NCBI RefSeq assembly: GCF_008974265.1
Contig: NZ_BKZW01000003.1
Location: 655,275-719,274 of the forward strand
Direction: 5' to 3'
DNA from: Dictyobacter vulcani
GTDB lineage: Bacteria; Chloroflexota; Ktedonobacteria; Ktedonobacterales; Ktedonobacteraceae
DNA length: 64,000 bases
In this document: positions 45,889-54,642 of the stretch, piece by piece
How the letters are laid out: each line of letters opens with the position of its first letter
Position numbering within the stretch: position 1 is the stretch's first letter
The notes under the pieces: model-generated
The model's input: only the letters and a program-made list of their open reading frames with translations
What the model was told of the DNA's origin: nothing
Databases searched by the model: none
Translations under genes and position numbers: made by a program

Positions 45889-46521
45889 TTAATTCCAGAT
45901 GCCGACGATTTGTTTGCTATAACGTTTTTCCTGAGCCTCTTTAAGCAAGAAATTGGCCACATCTGCGGGTGAAATGATTTTGAAGCCGCCGGGAAAACAG
46001 TCCGGTACCACCTTATAGCTGGCTGTATGCCGACCGTCACGGATATAAGGACAGCCAGCCAGTACCCAATCTACTGAAGAGGCTTTGACCAGCGCGCAGG
46101 CATGATCATGATCACGAACGGCATGGCGAAGCGGCGAGCGCCGTAATAAGCCGCCAGTGATAGAACCGCCCAGTCCACAGGCAGTCATTTCCGCAACGCC
46201 AGTAATGCCCAGATAGCGCGGAATTTTGAGCTGTTGTACTGCTGTCAGTCCAGCCTGCACACTATCTGTTACCACTGTAGATGGCTTAAAAACATCACCG
46301 CCAACCACGTTAATCAGTACATTGATCTGCTGTGATTGGAGTTGATCGATAAAGGACTGTGGTTGATAGATATCACCTTCTACAACGACAAGATTAGAGG
46401 AGGCGTGCTGGACTTTGGCACGATTACGAGCGAGCGCTGTTACATGATGTCCGGCTGCCAGTGCGTACTCGATCGCAAACGAGCCAACGCGTCCTGTGGC
46501 CCCAAGAAGAAGAATGTGCAT
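45889..46521 (-). CDS. NAD(P)-binding (NmrA/SDR-like) protein
   Basis: A 210-residue Rossmann-fold protein beginning MHILLLGATGRVGSFAIEYA, with the GATGRVG dinucleotide motif at residues 7-13 and LVVVEGDIYQPQSF following the family pattern; NVLINVVGG and YLGITGVAEM are later strands. It has no SDR catalytic Tyr-Lys pair that I can assign, so it may be a reductase or a redox sensor like NmrA. GGAGCAATATCCT lies before the ATG. It is divergent from a TetR gene, so probably its target. Confidence 0.85.
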   Translation of the reverse strand: MHILLLGATGRVGSFAIEYALAAGHHVTALARNRAKVQHASSNLVVVEGDIYQPQSFIDQLQSQQINVLINVVGGDVFKPSTVVTDSVQAGLTAVQQLKIPRYLGITGVAEMTACGLGGSITGGLLRRSPLRHAVRDHDHACALVKASSVDWVLAGCPYIRDGRHTASYKVVPDCFPGGFKIISPADVANFLLKEAQEKRYSKQIVGIWN

Positions 46522-46676
46522 AGGATATTGCTCCTAACTCTGATCGGTCAAGGATTATTGAAGTGCTGTCCCTGTTTTTGTAAGGACTGTTCAAAGCTTA
46601 CTTACCTTGCTATAATAAATACTAACAGTTTATTTTTTATGCGTCAAGTCTAAATTTATACGGAGAGTATAAAATA

Positions 46677-47258
46677 GTGAAATCATTTCGTGAGAAGCAG
46701 AGAGCATTACGCGAGGACGTGATCCTGGAGGCCGCCTACCAACTATTATTGGAGCAAGGCTATCAAAAAATGAATATGGATGAGCTAGCTGCGCGTGTTG
46801 GGGTGGCAAAAATGACCATCTATCAGCATTTTTCCTCCAAGGAAGCGCTGGCGATTGGCGTGATTGTGCGTGGGATGAAGATGATTGAAGCAGAACTCAC
46901 ACCAGAATTTGAGTCCACTGCCTCCGCGCTGGAGCGCCTGGAAACGATCCTGCGCAAAAGCCTGGAGCGCCGTGCAGCAATGCGGCGCATTAACATTGAA
47001 CTGGCACCCGTGGTCGTGCTGCAAAATCCTATTTACCAGGCCCAAAGGGAGCGGCTAGCCACGCAATGGTCACAACTGATTGAGCAAGCCAAAGCCGAAG
47101 GCAGCATAGATGCTACACTCTCTACACCAGTTCTGGTACGCATGCTGTTCCAGGTTTTCCATACAGATTTTGACGACCTGCTAAAATCCGACATTATTGA
47201 TGCAGAGGAACTGGCTCATACATTGATCACTGTTGCCATCAAAGGTATGCGTACCTGA
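46677..47258 (+). CDS. TetR/AcrR family transcriptional regulator
   Basis: A 193-residue regulator. The N-terminal helix-turn-helix is VILEAAYQLLLEQGYQKMNM, then ELAARVGVAKMTIYQHFSSK, a classic TetR domain; the rest is the ligand-binding helical core. The start is GTG at 46677 with GGAGAG upstream. It is divergent from the NAD(P)-binding protein gene and shares a 155-bp promoter region, so it probably represses that gene. Its 3' end lies opposite the acetyltransferase gene, 13 bp away. Confidence 0.92.
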   Translation: MKSFREKQRALREDVILEAAYQLLLEQGYQKMNMDELAARVGVAKMTIYQHFSSKEALAIGVIVRGMKMIEAELTPEFESTASALERLETILRKSLERRAAMRRINIELAPVVVLQNPIYQAQRERLATQWSQLIEQAKAEGSIDATLSTPVLVRMLFQVFHTDFDDLLKSDIIDAEELAHTLITVAIKGMRT

Positions 47259-47271
47259 TGGGTATCTGCTA

Positions 47272-47756
47272 TTACAAAGCTTGATAATAACGAACCAGAG
47301 GCAAGGCGTATAGCCAGCTTTCTCGTACGTTGTTCTCGCAGGTGCGTGACCTGTATCACCACCTGTACCCACAACAGCTAATTTAATGCCATTTTCTTTC
47401 ATCTTTGCCAGCACAAATTTGTTCAATTGAGTACCTATGCCACGGTTTTGATATTCAGGATGCACTGCAAGTAATTCCACTTCACCGCTTTTATCCTCAA
47501 TATTCAATGTGTAGGCTATAAATCCAGCAATTATTCCCTCTAGTTCAGCCACCCAGACTATGGTTTTCTCATCATCTTTACAAAAGTGCTTAACCACTTC
47601 GCTCTGTTGTTTCTGCCAATCTGGATAGAGCAATGAATAGATTTTTGAGCCTAAGACTTGCTCAAAGGAGATAAAAACTGGAGCCCAGGCTAACAAAGAT
47701 AATTGAATCAGTTCTTCAATGTCATCATTAGAAGCAGGTCGAATCGCGAATTTCAT
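47272..47756 (-). pseudogene. GNAT N-acetyltransferase, frameshift near the C-terminus
   Basis: About 161 residues when corrected. FAIRPASNDDIEELIQLSLL opens the GNAT fold; GEVELLAVHPEYQNRGIGTQ is the acetyl-CoA loop (Q-x-x-G-x-G); PARTTYEKAGYTP leads to the C-terminus. At 47305-47306 (GG on + strand) one base is missing; with it the gene ends LPLVRYYQAL at TAA 47272. Without it, the frame runs on antisense to the TetR gene to 47181, with no family resemblance. A base-calling error is likely. Confidence 0.82.
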
Positions 47757-47903
47757 ACAGCACCTCTCTTTTTAATTCGTAAAATTTCATGGTTTTTTTT
47801 AATGCGTGCAGTGTCCATGACAGGAAAAGCTTCTTGACGCAGGCTTCGTCATTTTTTAATATATCATTATTGATCGTATTTTTTAATATCATTGGAGGTT
47901 TTT

Positions 47904-48503
47904 TTGCAGCAAACATCTCTGCTCAAACGAGGGCTCTGGCTGGAATATATGACGCTTGGCTGGAATGTAGTTGGTGTATTTATCGTGGTGACTGCAGCCT
48001 ATATGGCTCATTCGGTTGCTCTGGCGGGTTTTGGACTCGATTCGCTCATTGAAATTTTTGCCTCGATGGTGGTGGTCTGGCAACTCACCGGGGTCAACCA
48101 GAACCGTGAGCGATTAGCGCTCCGACTGATCGGGAGTGCTTTTATTGCTCTGGTGGTATATATTATCGCGCAATTATTCTACACATTTATAACTGGGACG
48201 CATGCAGTATCGTCCACTGGCGGTATTGTCTGGATGGCTGCAACCTTTATCGTTATGCTTCTACTTGCTTCCGGTAAAAGAATAATCGGACAGAAATTGC
48301 AAAATGAAGTGTTACTCACGGAAGGGCGTGTAACGCTGGTTGATGCCTATCTTGCCGGAGCTGTCCTGCTTGGTATTGTTCTTAATACACTCTTTGGTTG
48401 GTGGTGGGCTGATCCCCTTGCCTCCCTGGTCATTGTATATTACGGTATCAGAGAGGCTATTCATGCGCTGCACGAAAGCAGGGAAAGCAAACCAATGTGC
48501 TAA
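47904..48503 (+). CDS. Cation diffusion facilitator-like membrane protein
   Basis: About 199 residues and six hydrophobic segments. AHSVALAGFGLDSLIEIFAS matches the second-helix region of CDF/cation efflux proteins, with the D in GLDSLIE at the metal site, and LLTEGRVTLVDAYLAGAVLL and ADPLASLVIVYYGIREA (D in ADP) match helix five and six. The cytoplasmic CTD of classic CDFs is missing. TTG at 47904 is chosen as start since GGAGG lies 5 bases upstream; no ATG fits. It probably exports a divalent metal. Ends MC. Confidence 0.8.
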   Translation: MQQTSLLKRGLWLEYMTLGWNVVGVFIVVTAAYMAHSVALAGFGLDSLIEIFASMVVVWQLTGVNQNRERLALRLIGSAFIALVVYIIAQLFYTFITGTHAVSSTGGIVWMAATFIVMLLLASGKRIIGQKLQNEVLLTEGRVTLVDAYLAGAVLLGIVLNTLFGWWWADPLASLVIVYYGIREAIHALHESRESKPMC

Positions 48504-48585
48504 TATTATCGCGGAGTCTGGTTGACCAGTATATCCTATTGGGCCAAGAAGAATATGTATAAGCGATCGATGAGCCACAAAAATC

Positions 48586-49635
48586 ATGGAAGAAGGTCTC
48601 TATAACGGCATGGAAAAGACCGCCACTGGTAAAAAGCAACGTCCGAACAGGAAAAAAATTCTCAGGATCATCCTAGTCTGCCTGATGTTATTCGTAATCT
48701 TTATTTTTTTGAATAATGGTCCTCTTTTTGTCAAAGAGCGGACTGGGAGACCATTTTTAGTGGCAAATGGAGCACTTTCGCAACCATATATTACAAAAGG
48801 TTTGACCAACCAGACCTGTGTCGCTGCGCGTATGCTTCCGCCCGCACATCCATATCTGGAAAATACTATTGCATCAATGGATGCTGCATTTAAGCTTGGA
48901 GCCGATGTTGTTGAATTTGATGTGCAGTCAACCAAAGATGGAAAATTTGCCGTCTTCCATGACTGGAATCTTGATTGCCGAACCAACGGGAAAGGCGTAA
49001 CCACTACATACACATTAGCGGAATTGCAAAAACTTGATATTGGCTACGGATATACCGCTGATGGAGGCAAAACATTTCCTTTTCGTGGCAAAGGCATTGG
49101 TTTGATGCCCTCACTTGAAGAAGTACTGAAAGCATTTCCTGATCGACCATTGCGTGTTGATATCAAAAGTGACAATTATCAGGAAGGAGTACGGCTGGCG
49201 GATATCCTTTCTGCACTACCCGCGCCTTTTCAAAAGCTTCTGACAGTTGAAGGAGGAGACCAACCAATTGACGCTGTGCATCAGCAACTTCCTCAGATGA
49301 GAGTGGTCTCAAAAGCGATCATCCAGAATTGTGTGCTGCAATATGTTGCCATCGGATGGACTGGCTATGTGCCACCTGCCTGTCGAAATATAGAATTGCA
49401 ATTGCCAGATAAAGTTGCCCCATGGCTCTGGGGCTGGCCTAATCGCTTTCTGGATCGTATGGACGCTCACAATACACGTGTTGTCCTGGTCCAAGGGAAT
49501 GGGACCCAGGATTTCTCAAGTGGTTTCGATACGCCAGGTGACCTCAAAAACCTTCCGACTGGCTATGATGCTGGAATCTGGACTAACCGGATTGATCAAA
49601 TTGCACCAGTAATTCATCCTAAATCGTACAAGTAA
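48586..49635 (+). CDS. Membrane-anchored GDPD-family protein lacking the HR motif
   Basis: A 349-residue protein with one N-terminal membrane helix (ILRIILVCLMLFVIFIFL) and an outer glycerophosphodiester phosphodiesterase-like barrel: YLENTIASMDAAFKLGADVV, EFDVQSTKDGKFAVFHDWNL, IGLMPSLEEVLKAFPDRPLR and DIKSDN. The usual HR pair of the catalytic acid (AHRxV-type strand) corresponds to VANGALSQ here, so His and Arg appear replaced by Asn and Gly; the E-x-D pair and the second His (FHD) remain. It may be inactive or changed in function. Start 48586 or ATG 48610. Confidence 0.83.
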   Translation: MEEGLYNGMEKTATGKKQRPNRKKILRIILVCLMLFVIFIFLNNGPLFVKERTGRPFLVANGALSQPYITKGLTNQTCVAARMLPPAHPYLENTIASMDAAFKLGADVVEFDVQSTKDGKFAVFHDWNLDCRTNGKGVTTTYTLAELQKLDIGYGYTADGGKTFPFRGKGIGLMPSLEEVLKAFPDRPLRVDIKSDNYQEGVRLADILSALPAPFQKLLTVEGGDQPIDAVHQQLPQMRVVSKAIIQNCVLQYVAIGWTGYVPPACRNIELQLPDKVAPWLWGWPNRFLDRMDAHNTRVVLVQGNGTQDFSSGFDTPGDLKNLPTGYDAGIWTNRIDQIAPVIHPKSYK

Positions 49636-49654
49636 AATGAGTGAAATAACTTCC

Positions 49655-51190
49655 ATGAGTTATCCCGAATTTTGAGAACATGTGTTCGAGTAAGAAAAAA
49701 GGGGTGAAAAGAAGAAAACAAAGACCTCCTGAATTATACTTGCACTACCAAAAAAAAACGCAAGCAGGAGGTCTTTGAACATCGATGTCACTCAAGTATG
49801 CCATAGCAGGAACAAAGCGGCAAGAGGCGCAGGAAAAATTGCAGCGAGTTACCAGCTTGATGGAAGAATATCTGGAGCCGCTTGCCAGGCCGCTAGACGC
49901 GTATGTGGATAAGCGGCTAGTGCGGACATTCTTCCAGCTGATCCGAACCATTATCGAAGCTAGAAATCAGTCAACAGGATTGATGGTCAGCGAATTAGGG
50001 TCAACCATGCTCAGCGGGAGACAAGCGACAGCAGGAGAAAAGAGGATTCATCGCCTGCTCACATCGGAAAAATGGAGTGAAGAGCTGATCAGGATCTTCC
50101 AATGGAATCAGGCCCAAGAGCGATATGAAGAGTTAAAGAGAGAGGGAGAGGAGATTCTCGTCGTTTGGGACGGAAGTGAGATAGAAAAGCCAGAGAGCCA
50201 AAAAGCAGAAGATTTGTGTGCAGTTCGGTCAAGTAAAGCAGCAAGGCGAAAAAAATCACGGAAGGGAATATTTAATCAGCCAGGAGGAAAACCGATCATT
50301 GTGCAAGGATACGAGTGGACAGCGTGTGTGGTTGTAGGAGAGAAAGGGAAGCCATCACTGGCAATGATGGACTTTTGAAGTAGAAGAGGTCCAGATGCTC
50401 AAACGACCAAAGAGGAAGAGGAAAAAATGTTAGCGAAAGTAGCGAGGGAGTGGGGAAGAAATGTATTGCACGTGTTTGATCGGGGATACGCTGGTGGTCC
50501 ATGGTTAGAGATGATGTGGAGGCGGCACGTTGATTTCGTGATTCGATGGAAGAAAGGGCATCATTTTTTTGATGAAAATGGGGAAGAGAACTCATTAGGT
50601 CAATTAGGAAAGAAGAAAAGATCAAGAGATCATCGTATGATTTGGGATGCAGTAAAGCATGAGAATCGCAAGACAGGGATTACCTGGATGAAGGTACGAC
50701 ATGCATCCTATTCAGAAACATTATGGGTTGTGATTGTAAGAAGAGGAGGAGAACTATGGTATTTAGTGACGAATCGATGTATTGAGACGGAAGAGCAAGC
50801 ATGGAAGATCTACAAAGCCTACTGCAGAAGATGGCAAGTAGAAACCGTGTTTCGCTATGAAAAAAGTGAATTGGCGATTGAAACGATTCGCATCTGGAAG
50901 AAGGAGAAGCGTAACAAGTTTTTTCATATCATATCGCTCGTCCATTCATTGCTTTTGCATCTTTTAGATGATGATTACAGAGATATCATTACATGGATTT
51001 TCCGTGAGTATTGTCATCGAACAGGGAAAAAGCAGAAAGAAGCGAAAGTTCCCATCTATCGTCTCAGATGGGCTTTAAGCCGCTTCTTTCAAGAGATCCG
51101 ACCTGTATTTTTATTTGCCTGGAATGTTCAACCCTCAACAGCCTTCCATCAAGGGTTGAACGTCCGTTCTCAAAATTCGGGATAACTCAT
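49655..51190 (+). mobile_element. IS4-type insertion sequence, defective copy
   Basis: A 1536-bp element bounded by ATGAGTTATCCCGAATTTTG at 49655 and its inverted copy ending at 51190. Organisation and ends match the element at 12343-13920 (ATGAGTCATCCCGAATTTTTG). No clear target duplication is visible. The transposase gene carries a stop codon. Confidence 0.88.
49785..51185 (+). pseudogene. IS4 family transposase with nonsense codon
   Basis: A reading frame of 467 codons interrupted only by TGA at 50376-50378. Before it: VVWDGSEIEKPESQKAEDLC (first Asp). After it: HVFDRGYAGGPWLEMMWRRH (second Asp) and YCRRWQVETVFRYEKSELAI, the YREK signature with catalytic Glu. In the intact relative at 12374 the codon pairs with Trp of MSWWTTRGDDA, so TGG to TGA is the simplest change. 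The two transposases share length and order. This copy could only move if supplied with transposase in trans. Confidence 0.88.
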
Positions 51191-51226
51191 GCAGATGCCA
51201 GATTTCTGGCATAGAGACTCTGCTAT

Positions 51227-52105
51227 TTAGCTTTTTTGTTCTTTACGGCCCTGGAGATCAAGCTGCTTAAAATCTTCATCGCTCAGCTTAATATTTACTG
51301 CCGCGACATTTTCCTCCAGGTGTTTTACTTTACCAGTGCCAGGAATTGGTAACATTACCGGGCTGCGCATGAGTATCCAGGCAAGGGCTACTCCGCTGGG
51401 AGTGGTGTCATTCTTTTTCGCAATGGTATCAAGGAGTGTACCAGGCTGGGCCAGATTTCCTGAAGCCAGTGGGAACCAGGGAATAAAGCCAATATTGTTG
51501 CTGGCACAATAATCGAGTACTTCCTCGCTCTGACGGGTCACCAGATTGTACATATTCTGTACAGTGGCCACCTTAAAGAACTTTTGTGCGGCCTGAATTT
51601 CCTCAACATTGACTTCACTGAGACCCACGTGCCGGATCAAGCCTTCTTGTTGCATTTGTTTGATGGCATCAAACTGCTCATCGCGAGGCACCTTAGCATC
51701 AATACGATGCAACTGCCACAGGTCGATGCGTTCCACACCCAAACGGCGCAGGCTCATCAATACACACTGACGTAAATATTCGGGTCGACCGAGTGGTGGC
51801 CAGATATCTGGTCCGTGGCGGGTCAGACCACCCTTGGTCGCAATAACCATATCTTTATACGGATGTAGTGCCTCATGGATCAGGTTCTCACTGACCTCAG
51901 GGCCATAACTATCCGCGGTATCGATAAAGTTTATACCAAGTTCTGGTAGCCGCTTCAGCGTGCGCAGCGCTTCTGCGCGATCCTCTGGTTCGCCCCAGAT
52001 ACCATTGCCTGTGATGCGCATAGCTCCAAAGCCAAGACGATTTACGGTAAGATCGCCGCCAATTTCGAATTGTCCACTGGCGGCAGCATTAATAGTCGTA
52101 TTCAT
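51227..52105 (-). CDS. Aldo/keto reductase
   Basis: A 292-residue (beta/alpha)8 NADPH-dependent reductase. The catalytic tetrad is visible: D62 and Y67 (FIDTADSYGPEVSE), K91 (MVIATKGG) and H133 (IDLWQLHRID). LVTRQSEEVLDYCASNNIGF and GTGKVKHLEENVAAVNIKLS are family hallmarks for the cofactor end. ATG 52105 (MNTTINAAASGQ) is chosen since GGGAGG lies about 9 bases upstream; longer in-frame starts lack a site. It begins 36 bp past the IS4-type element and is transcribed towards it. Confidence 0.92.
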   Translation of the reverse strand: MNTTINAAASGQFEIGGDLTVNRLGFGAMRITGNGIWGEPEDRAEALRTLKRLPELGINFIDTADSYGPEVSENLIHEALHPYKDMVIATKGGLTRHGPDIWPPLGRPEYLRQCVLMSLRRLGVERIDLWQLHRIDAKVPRDEQFDAIKQMQQEGLIRHVGLSEVNVEEIQAAQKFFKVATVQNMYNLVTRQSEEVLDYCASNNIGFIPWFPLASGNLAQPGTLLDTIAKKNDTTPSGVALAWILMRSPVMLPIPGTGKVKHLEENVAAVNIKLSDEDFKQLDLQGRKEQKS

Positions 52106-52562
52106 ATTCTCTCTCATCCTCCCTTTACACCTTTGCAATCTTTACAGTGTCTGGTACGCGGTAGAGGCAAGCAAGGTTTCATTATATTCCATTCTTGCTG
52201 TCCCGATTGGTTATTGAAACACAAGTATAAACATAGCGAAAGTGTTGTTACAGTTTTGCTATGCTGCGTTGATCAGGTGTGTTGAAACGAAGCAGTCAGG
52301 CAGATAACCGAGATCATATCGAGACAATTTGAAGTGGTTGATTCCGAGAAAGAGGCCGTGTGCCATGAAGAGATGGTTGTGATAAGATAGTGCGATGCTG
52401 GCCGATTGATTGTAAATATATCAGCACATAGATAATGCAATGAGGTGGATAATCTAATGGAAATGTCCCGGGCTATTGATCTGGACATACATAAGAATGA
52501 GAATTGCAAGAAGGGCTGAGGCACAACGGCTATAAATGTCTTTAAGAAGAGGGGAGAAAAAC
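52106..52562. other. Intergenic region, no gene seen
   Basis: About 460 bp between divergent genes. Frames of up to about 130 codons on the minus strand look non-coding (no ribosome binding site, unusual composition). I see no RNA gene or repeat. Confidence 0.45.
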
Positions 52563-52820
52563 ATGAACGAGCAGCAACGATGCAGGGATTATGATAAACG
52601 TATGCTTGTGCGTGAGAAGATTCTCCAGGAGATAGTACAGATGAGTTTGCATGATGGATCACTCAGTAGTTCTTTATACGTGATTCTAGATGCACTTGAA
52701 GAGCGGGGCGACTGTGAGCTTGAAGCAATTACGCAAGCGATCGATGAAATTGATACATTTAAGCAGATACTCCAGGAGCTACAAGGTGAGTTATTGAGTT
52801 TGCATAAGCTCAGCAAATAA
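52563..52820 (+). CDS. Small helical protein of unknown function
   Basis: An 85-residue, acidic, helical protein starting MNEQQRCRDYDKRMLVREKI; AGAGGGGAGAAAAAC precedes the ATG and is a good ribosome binding site. The C-terminal half (ELEAITQAIDEIDTFKQILQ) could form a coiled coil. No signal or known domain. It may be a regulator of a neighbour, but nothing shows it. Confidence 0.6.
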   Translation: MNEQQRCRDYDKRMLVREKILQEIVQMSLHDGSLSSSLYVILDALEERGDCELEAITQAIDEIDTFKQILQELQGELLSLHKLSK

Positions 52821-52843
52821 GTTCCAATCATCTTGATTGGAAC
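52821..52843. terminator. Hairpin between convergent small genes
   Basis: GTTCCAATCA and TGATTGGAAC pair perfectly around TCT, two bases after the stop codon of the small helical protein and 38 bp before that of the opposing gene. It lacks a T-run. Confidence 0.55.
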
Positions 52844-52880
52844 AAATCTGAACAGTCAGTCATGATAGTATTCAGGTTGT

Positions 52881-53132
52881 CTACGCGGGTTCAGCCTTGC
52901 TCACTATTTCATTAGCTGTGACCTGGAAATGAAATCCAGAATAATCTTCAAGTACGTAAATGAGGCCGGCCTCTCGCTTCAGATATTTCCAGGTTACAGT
53001 TCCTATAGCCTTCCCATTAGCGAACTTTACCCTCTCATTGAGACTATAGTCTCCATCTGAAATTAATTCTCCATATTGCTGACTATATTGCCGATACATG
53101 AATAGACGAAATTTAGGAGTATCTTTATACAT
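52881..53132 (-). CDS. Small protein of unknown function
   Basis: An 83-residue protein starting MYKDTPKFRLFMYRQYSQQY with AAGGAG 7-8 bases upstream. The second half (ERVKFANGKAIGTVTWKYLK, then GLIYVLEDYSGFHFQVTANE) alternates like a small beta barrel, as in SH3-like or DUF1653-type small domains. No known family assigned. Confidence 0.55.
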   Translation of the reverse strand: MYKDTPKFRLFMYRQYSQQYGELISDGDYSLNERVKFANGKAIGTVTWKYLKREAGLIYVLEDYSGFHFQVTANEIVSKAEPA

Positions 53133-53329
53133 GTGGTGCTCCTTATTTGAAGCTAAATCAATATCTCTGGAGGCAGATAGTATCTTTTATTAGTATGCCA
53201 GAGCTTCTCATTTTTTTGCAAGCAAGCAGTACCTTTGTGATAAATAAAACTGTAAAGGATACTGTCCTATGTGAATAGTTTGGCCGTATCATTTGAAGCT
53301 ATATTTGTCGCAAGGAAAAAATTATCAAT

Positions 53330-53367
53330 AAAATGTGTAGCTATCCAGAATGGTAGCTACACATTTT
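53330..53367. terminator. Bidirectional terminator of ohr
   Basis: AAAATGTGTAGCTA and TAGCTACACATTTT form a symmetric stem with A- and T-tracts on both sides. It lies 20 bp after the ohr stop on the minus strand. Confidence 0.85.
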
Positions 53368-53386
53368 ATTGATGTTGGGAGCAATA

Positions 53387-53824
53387 TTAGTAGATGGCCA
53401 GTGGCTGCTCTTCAAAGTACAGCCTGACAGGAATATTGCCGCGAGTGGCATTGGAATATGGGCAGACCTGATGAGCGAGTGCAACCAACTTCTCGCCGGT
53501 TTCCTGATCCACATCAGGGATAAAAACATGTAACTCAACTTCAAGTCCAAAAGCGCCCTCGCCCACCGGTCCAATACCTGCTTTAGCGGTAACTGTTGAG
53601 GCACTAGCATCAACCTTCTGGCGACGTGCCGTTAGCATCAGCGCGGACTGGAAGCAAGCGGCATATCCGGCCGCAAACAATTGTTCAGGATTTGTGCCCT
53701 CACTTCCAGGACCGCCCATCTCCTTTGGCACACTAAGCTTCACGGCCAGATTGCCGTCCGACGAGCGCGCCTGTCCATCACGTCCACCCTGGACGGTTGC
53801 TTCTGCTGTATAGAGAACTTTCAT
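53387..53824 (-). CDS. ohr: Organic hydroperoxide resistance protein Ohr
   Basis: A 145-residue thiol peroxidase of the OsmC/Ohr family that reduces organic peroxides in the cytoplasm, using a lipoyl-dependent reductant. The two catalytic cysteines are C57 (FAAGYAACFQSAL) and C121 (HQVCPYSNATRGN), and the Arg/Glu around the site fit Ohr rather than OsmC. Length is normal. AAAGG precedes the ATG. No OhrR regulator gene is nearby. Confidence 0.94.
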   Translation of the reverse strand: MKVLYTAEATVQGGRDGQARSSDGNLAVKLSVPKEMGGPGSEGTNPEQLFAAGYAACFQSALMLTARRQKVDASASTVTAKAGIGPVGEGAFGLEVELHVFIPDVDQETGEKLVALAHQVCPYSNATRGNIPVRLYFEEQPLAIY

Positions 53825-54642
53825 TATTTTAGCTACCTTTCTGTAATACCGAACTATGCTATGCCGCTATTTCTCTCTGTCTTCTGTTACACTAATGTGG
53901 CCTGATTTTCACTTCATCATAAGGTATAAATTGGTAGAAATTAAATTGTAGGCAATTTAATTTCTACCAATTTATACCTTATGATGAAGTACTTTGTCAA
54001 CCATGTCAGCATAATGGATGCGTAGAAAACGGCGCCTCGTGACATATATACCCATGTGTTAATGCATTCTACAAAGCTTAGATACAATAGTTGCTTAAAG
54101 CAGGTAAAAAAATCTAGCTCTATCGCTTGGATCTTCGTCATGGTGAAATAACTATCATCCATAGTTGACTGTTGGTATTCCGATTGTGAGGTGTGAGAGA
54201 CAGCGTCTGGATTTCATTTTAGAAATATTCTACAGCATAAAATCCGGTCAGATGCTCACATATAACCTTTTCAGGTGCTATTAAAATTGTCCTCTGATGC
54301 TAGCAGCGCTTTTGATAAGTGCTAAAGCAAAGATAATTGTTAAGAGTTATATATCCATTCAGGATAGTTTTATTAAAAAAGCTTTAAATTTGTTGTTCAT
54401 TCAAAAATTGCCCTCTTTGTATGGTGATTTTTAGTGCTAATTGATTTATACTGTTTATAGAAGAAATAGTGTAGCATTTGCTATACACGTTTCTTGCTCG
54501 TCACAAATCTCCGCATGGTGATTCCTGTCTGCTGCCAACAACAGGGATCGAAAAGAAGCGACCTTAATGGCACATAGTTGTCAGCAGACGTATGTGCTCA
54601 TTGTGTAAGGGTCAAAAATAACTGCGAAAAGGAAGGGATGCT
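53825..54642. other. AT-rich intergenic region with long perfect hairpin
   Basis: About 820 bp between divergent genes. It holds the 80-bp hairpin at 53911-53990. A 73-codon frame on the minus strand (53941-54162) overlaps one hairpin arm and is not believed. 54190-54480 is AT-rich without visible genes. Confidence 0.5.
53911..53990. repeat. 38-bp perfect inverted repeat with 4-base loop
   Basis: The arm at 53911-53948, starting ACTTCATCATAAGG, is the exact reverse complement of 53953-53990, ending CCTTATGATGAAGT, with loop TAGG. The stem is AT-rich, 38 bp without mismatch, and is not mirrored further in the flanks. It could form a cruciform or a very stable RNA hairpin. It lies 87 bp upstream of the ohr start and away from a T-run. 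Confidence 0.9.

Noticed and set aside
47181..47271. C-terminal extension of the acetyltransferase antisense to the TetR gene
   Set aside because: It arises from a one-base frameshift at 47305; the corrected frame ends at 47272 as expected for the family.
53941..54162. 73-codon minus-strand frame reading into the long hairpin
   Set aside because: Its end is formed by a hairpin arm, it lacks a ribosome binding site, and the hydrophobic look follows from AT-rich DNA.
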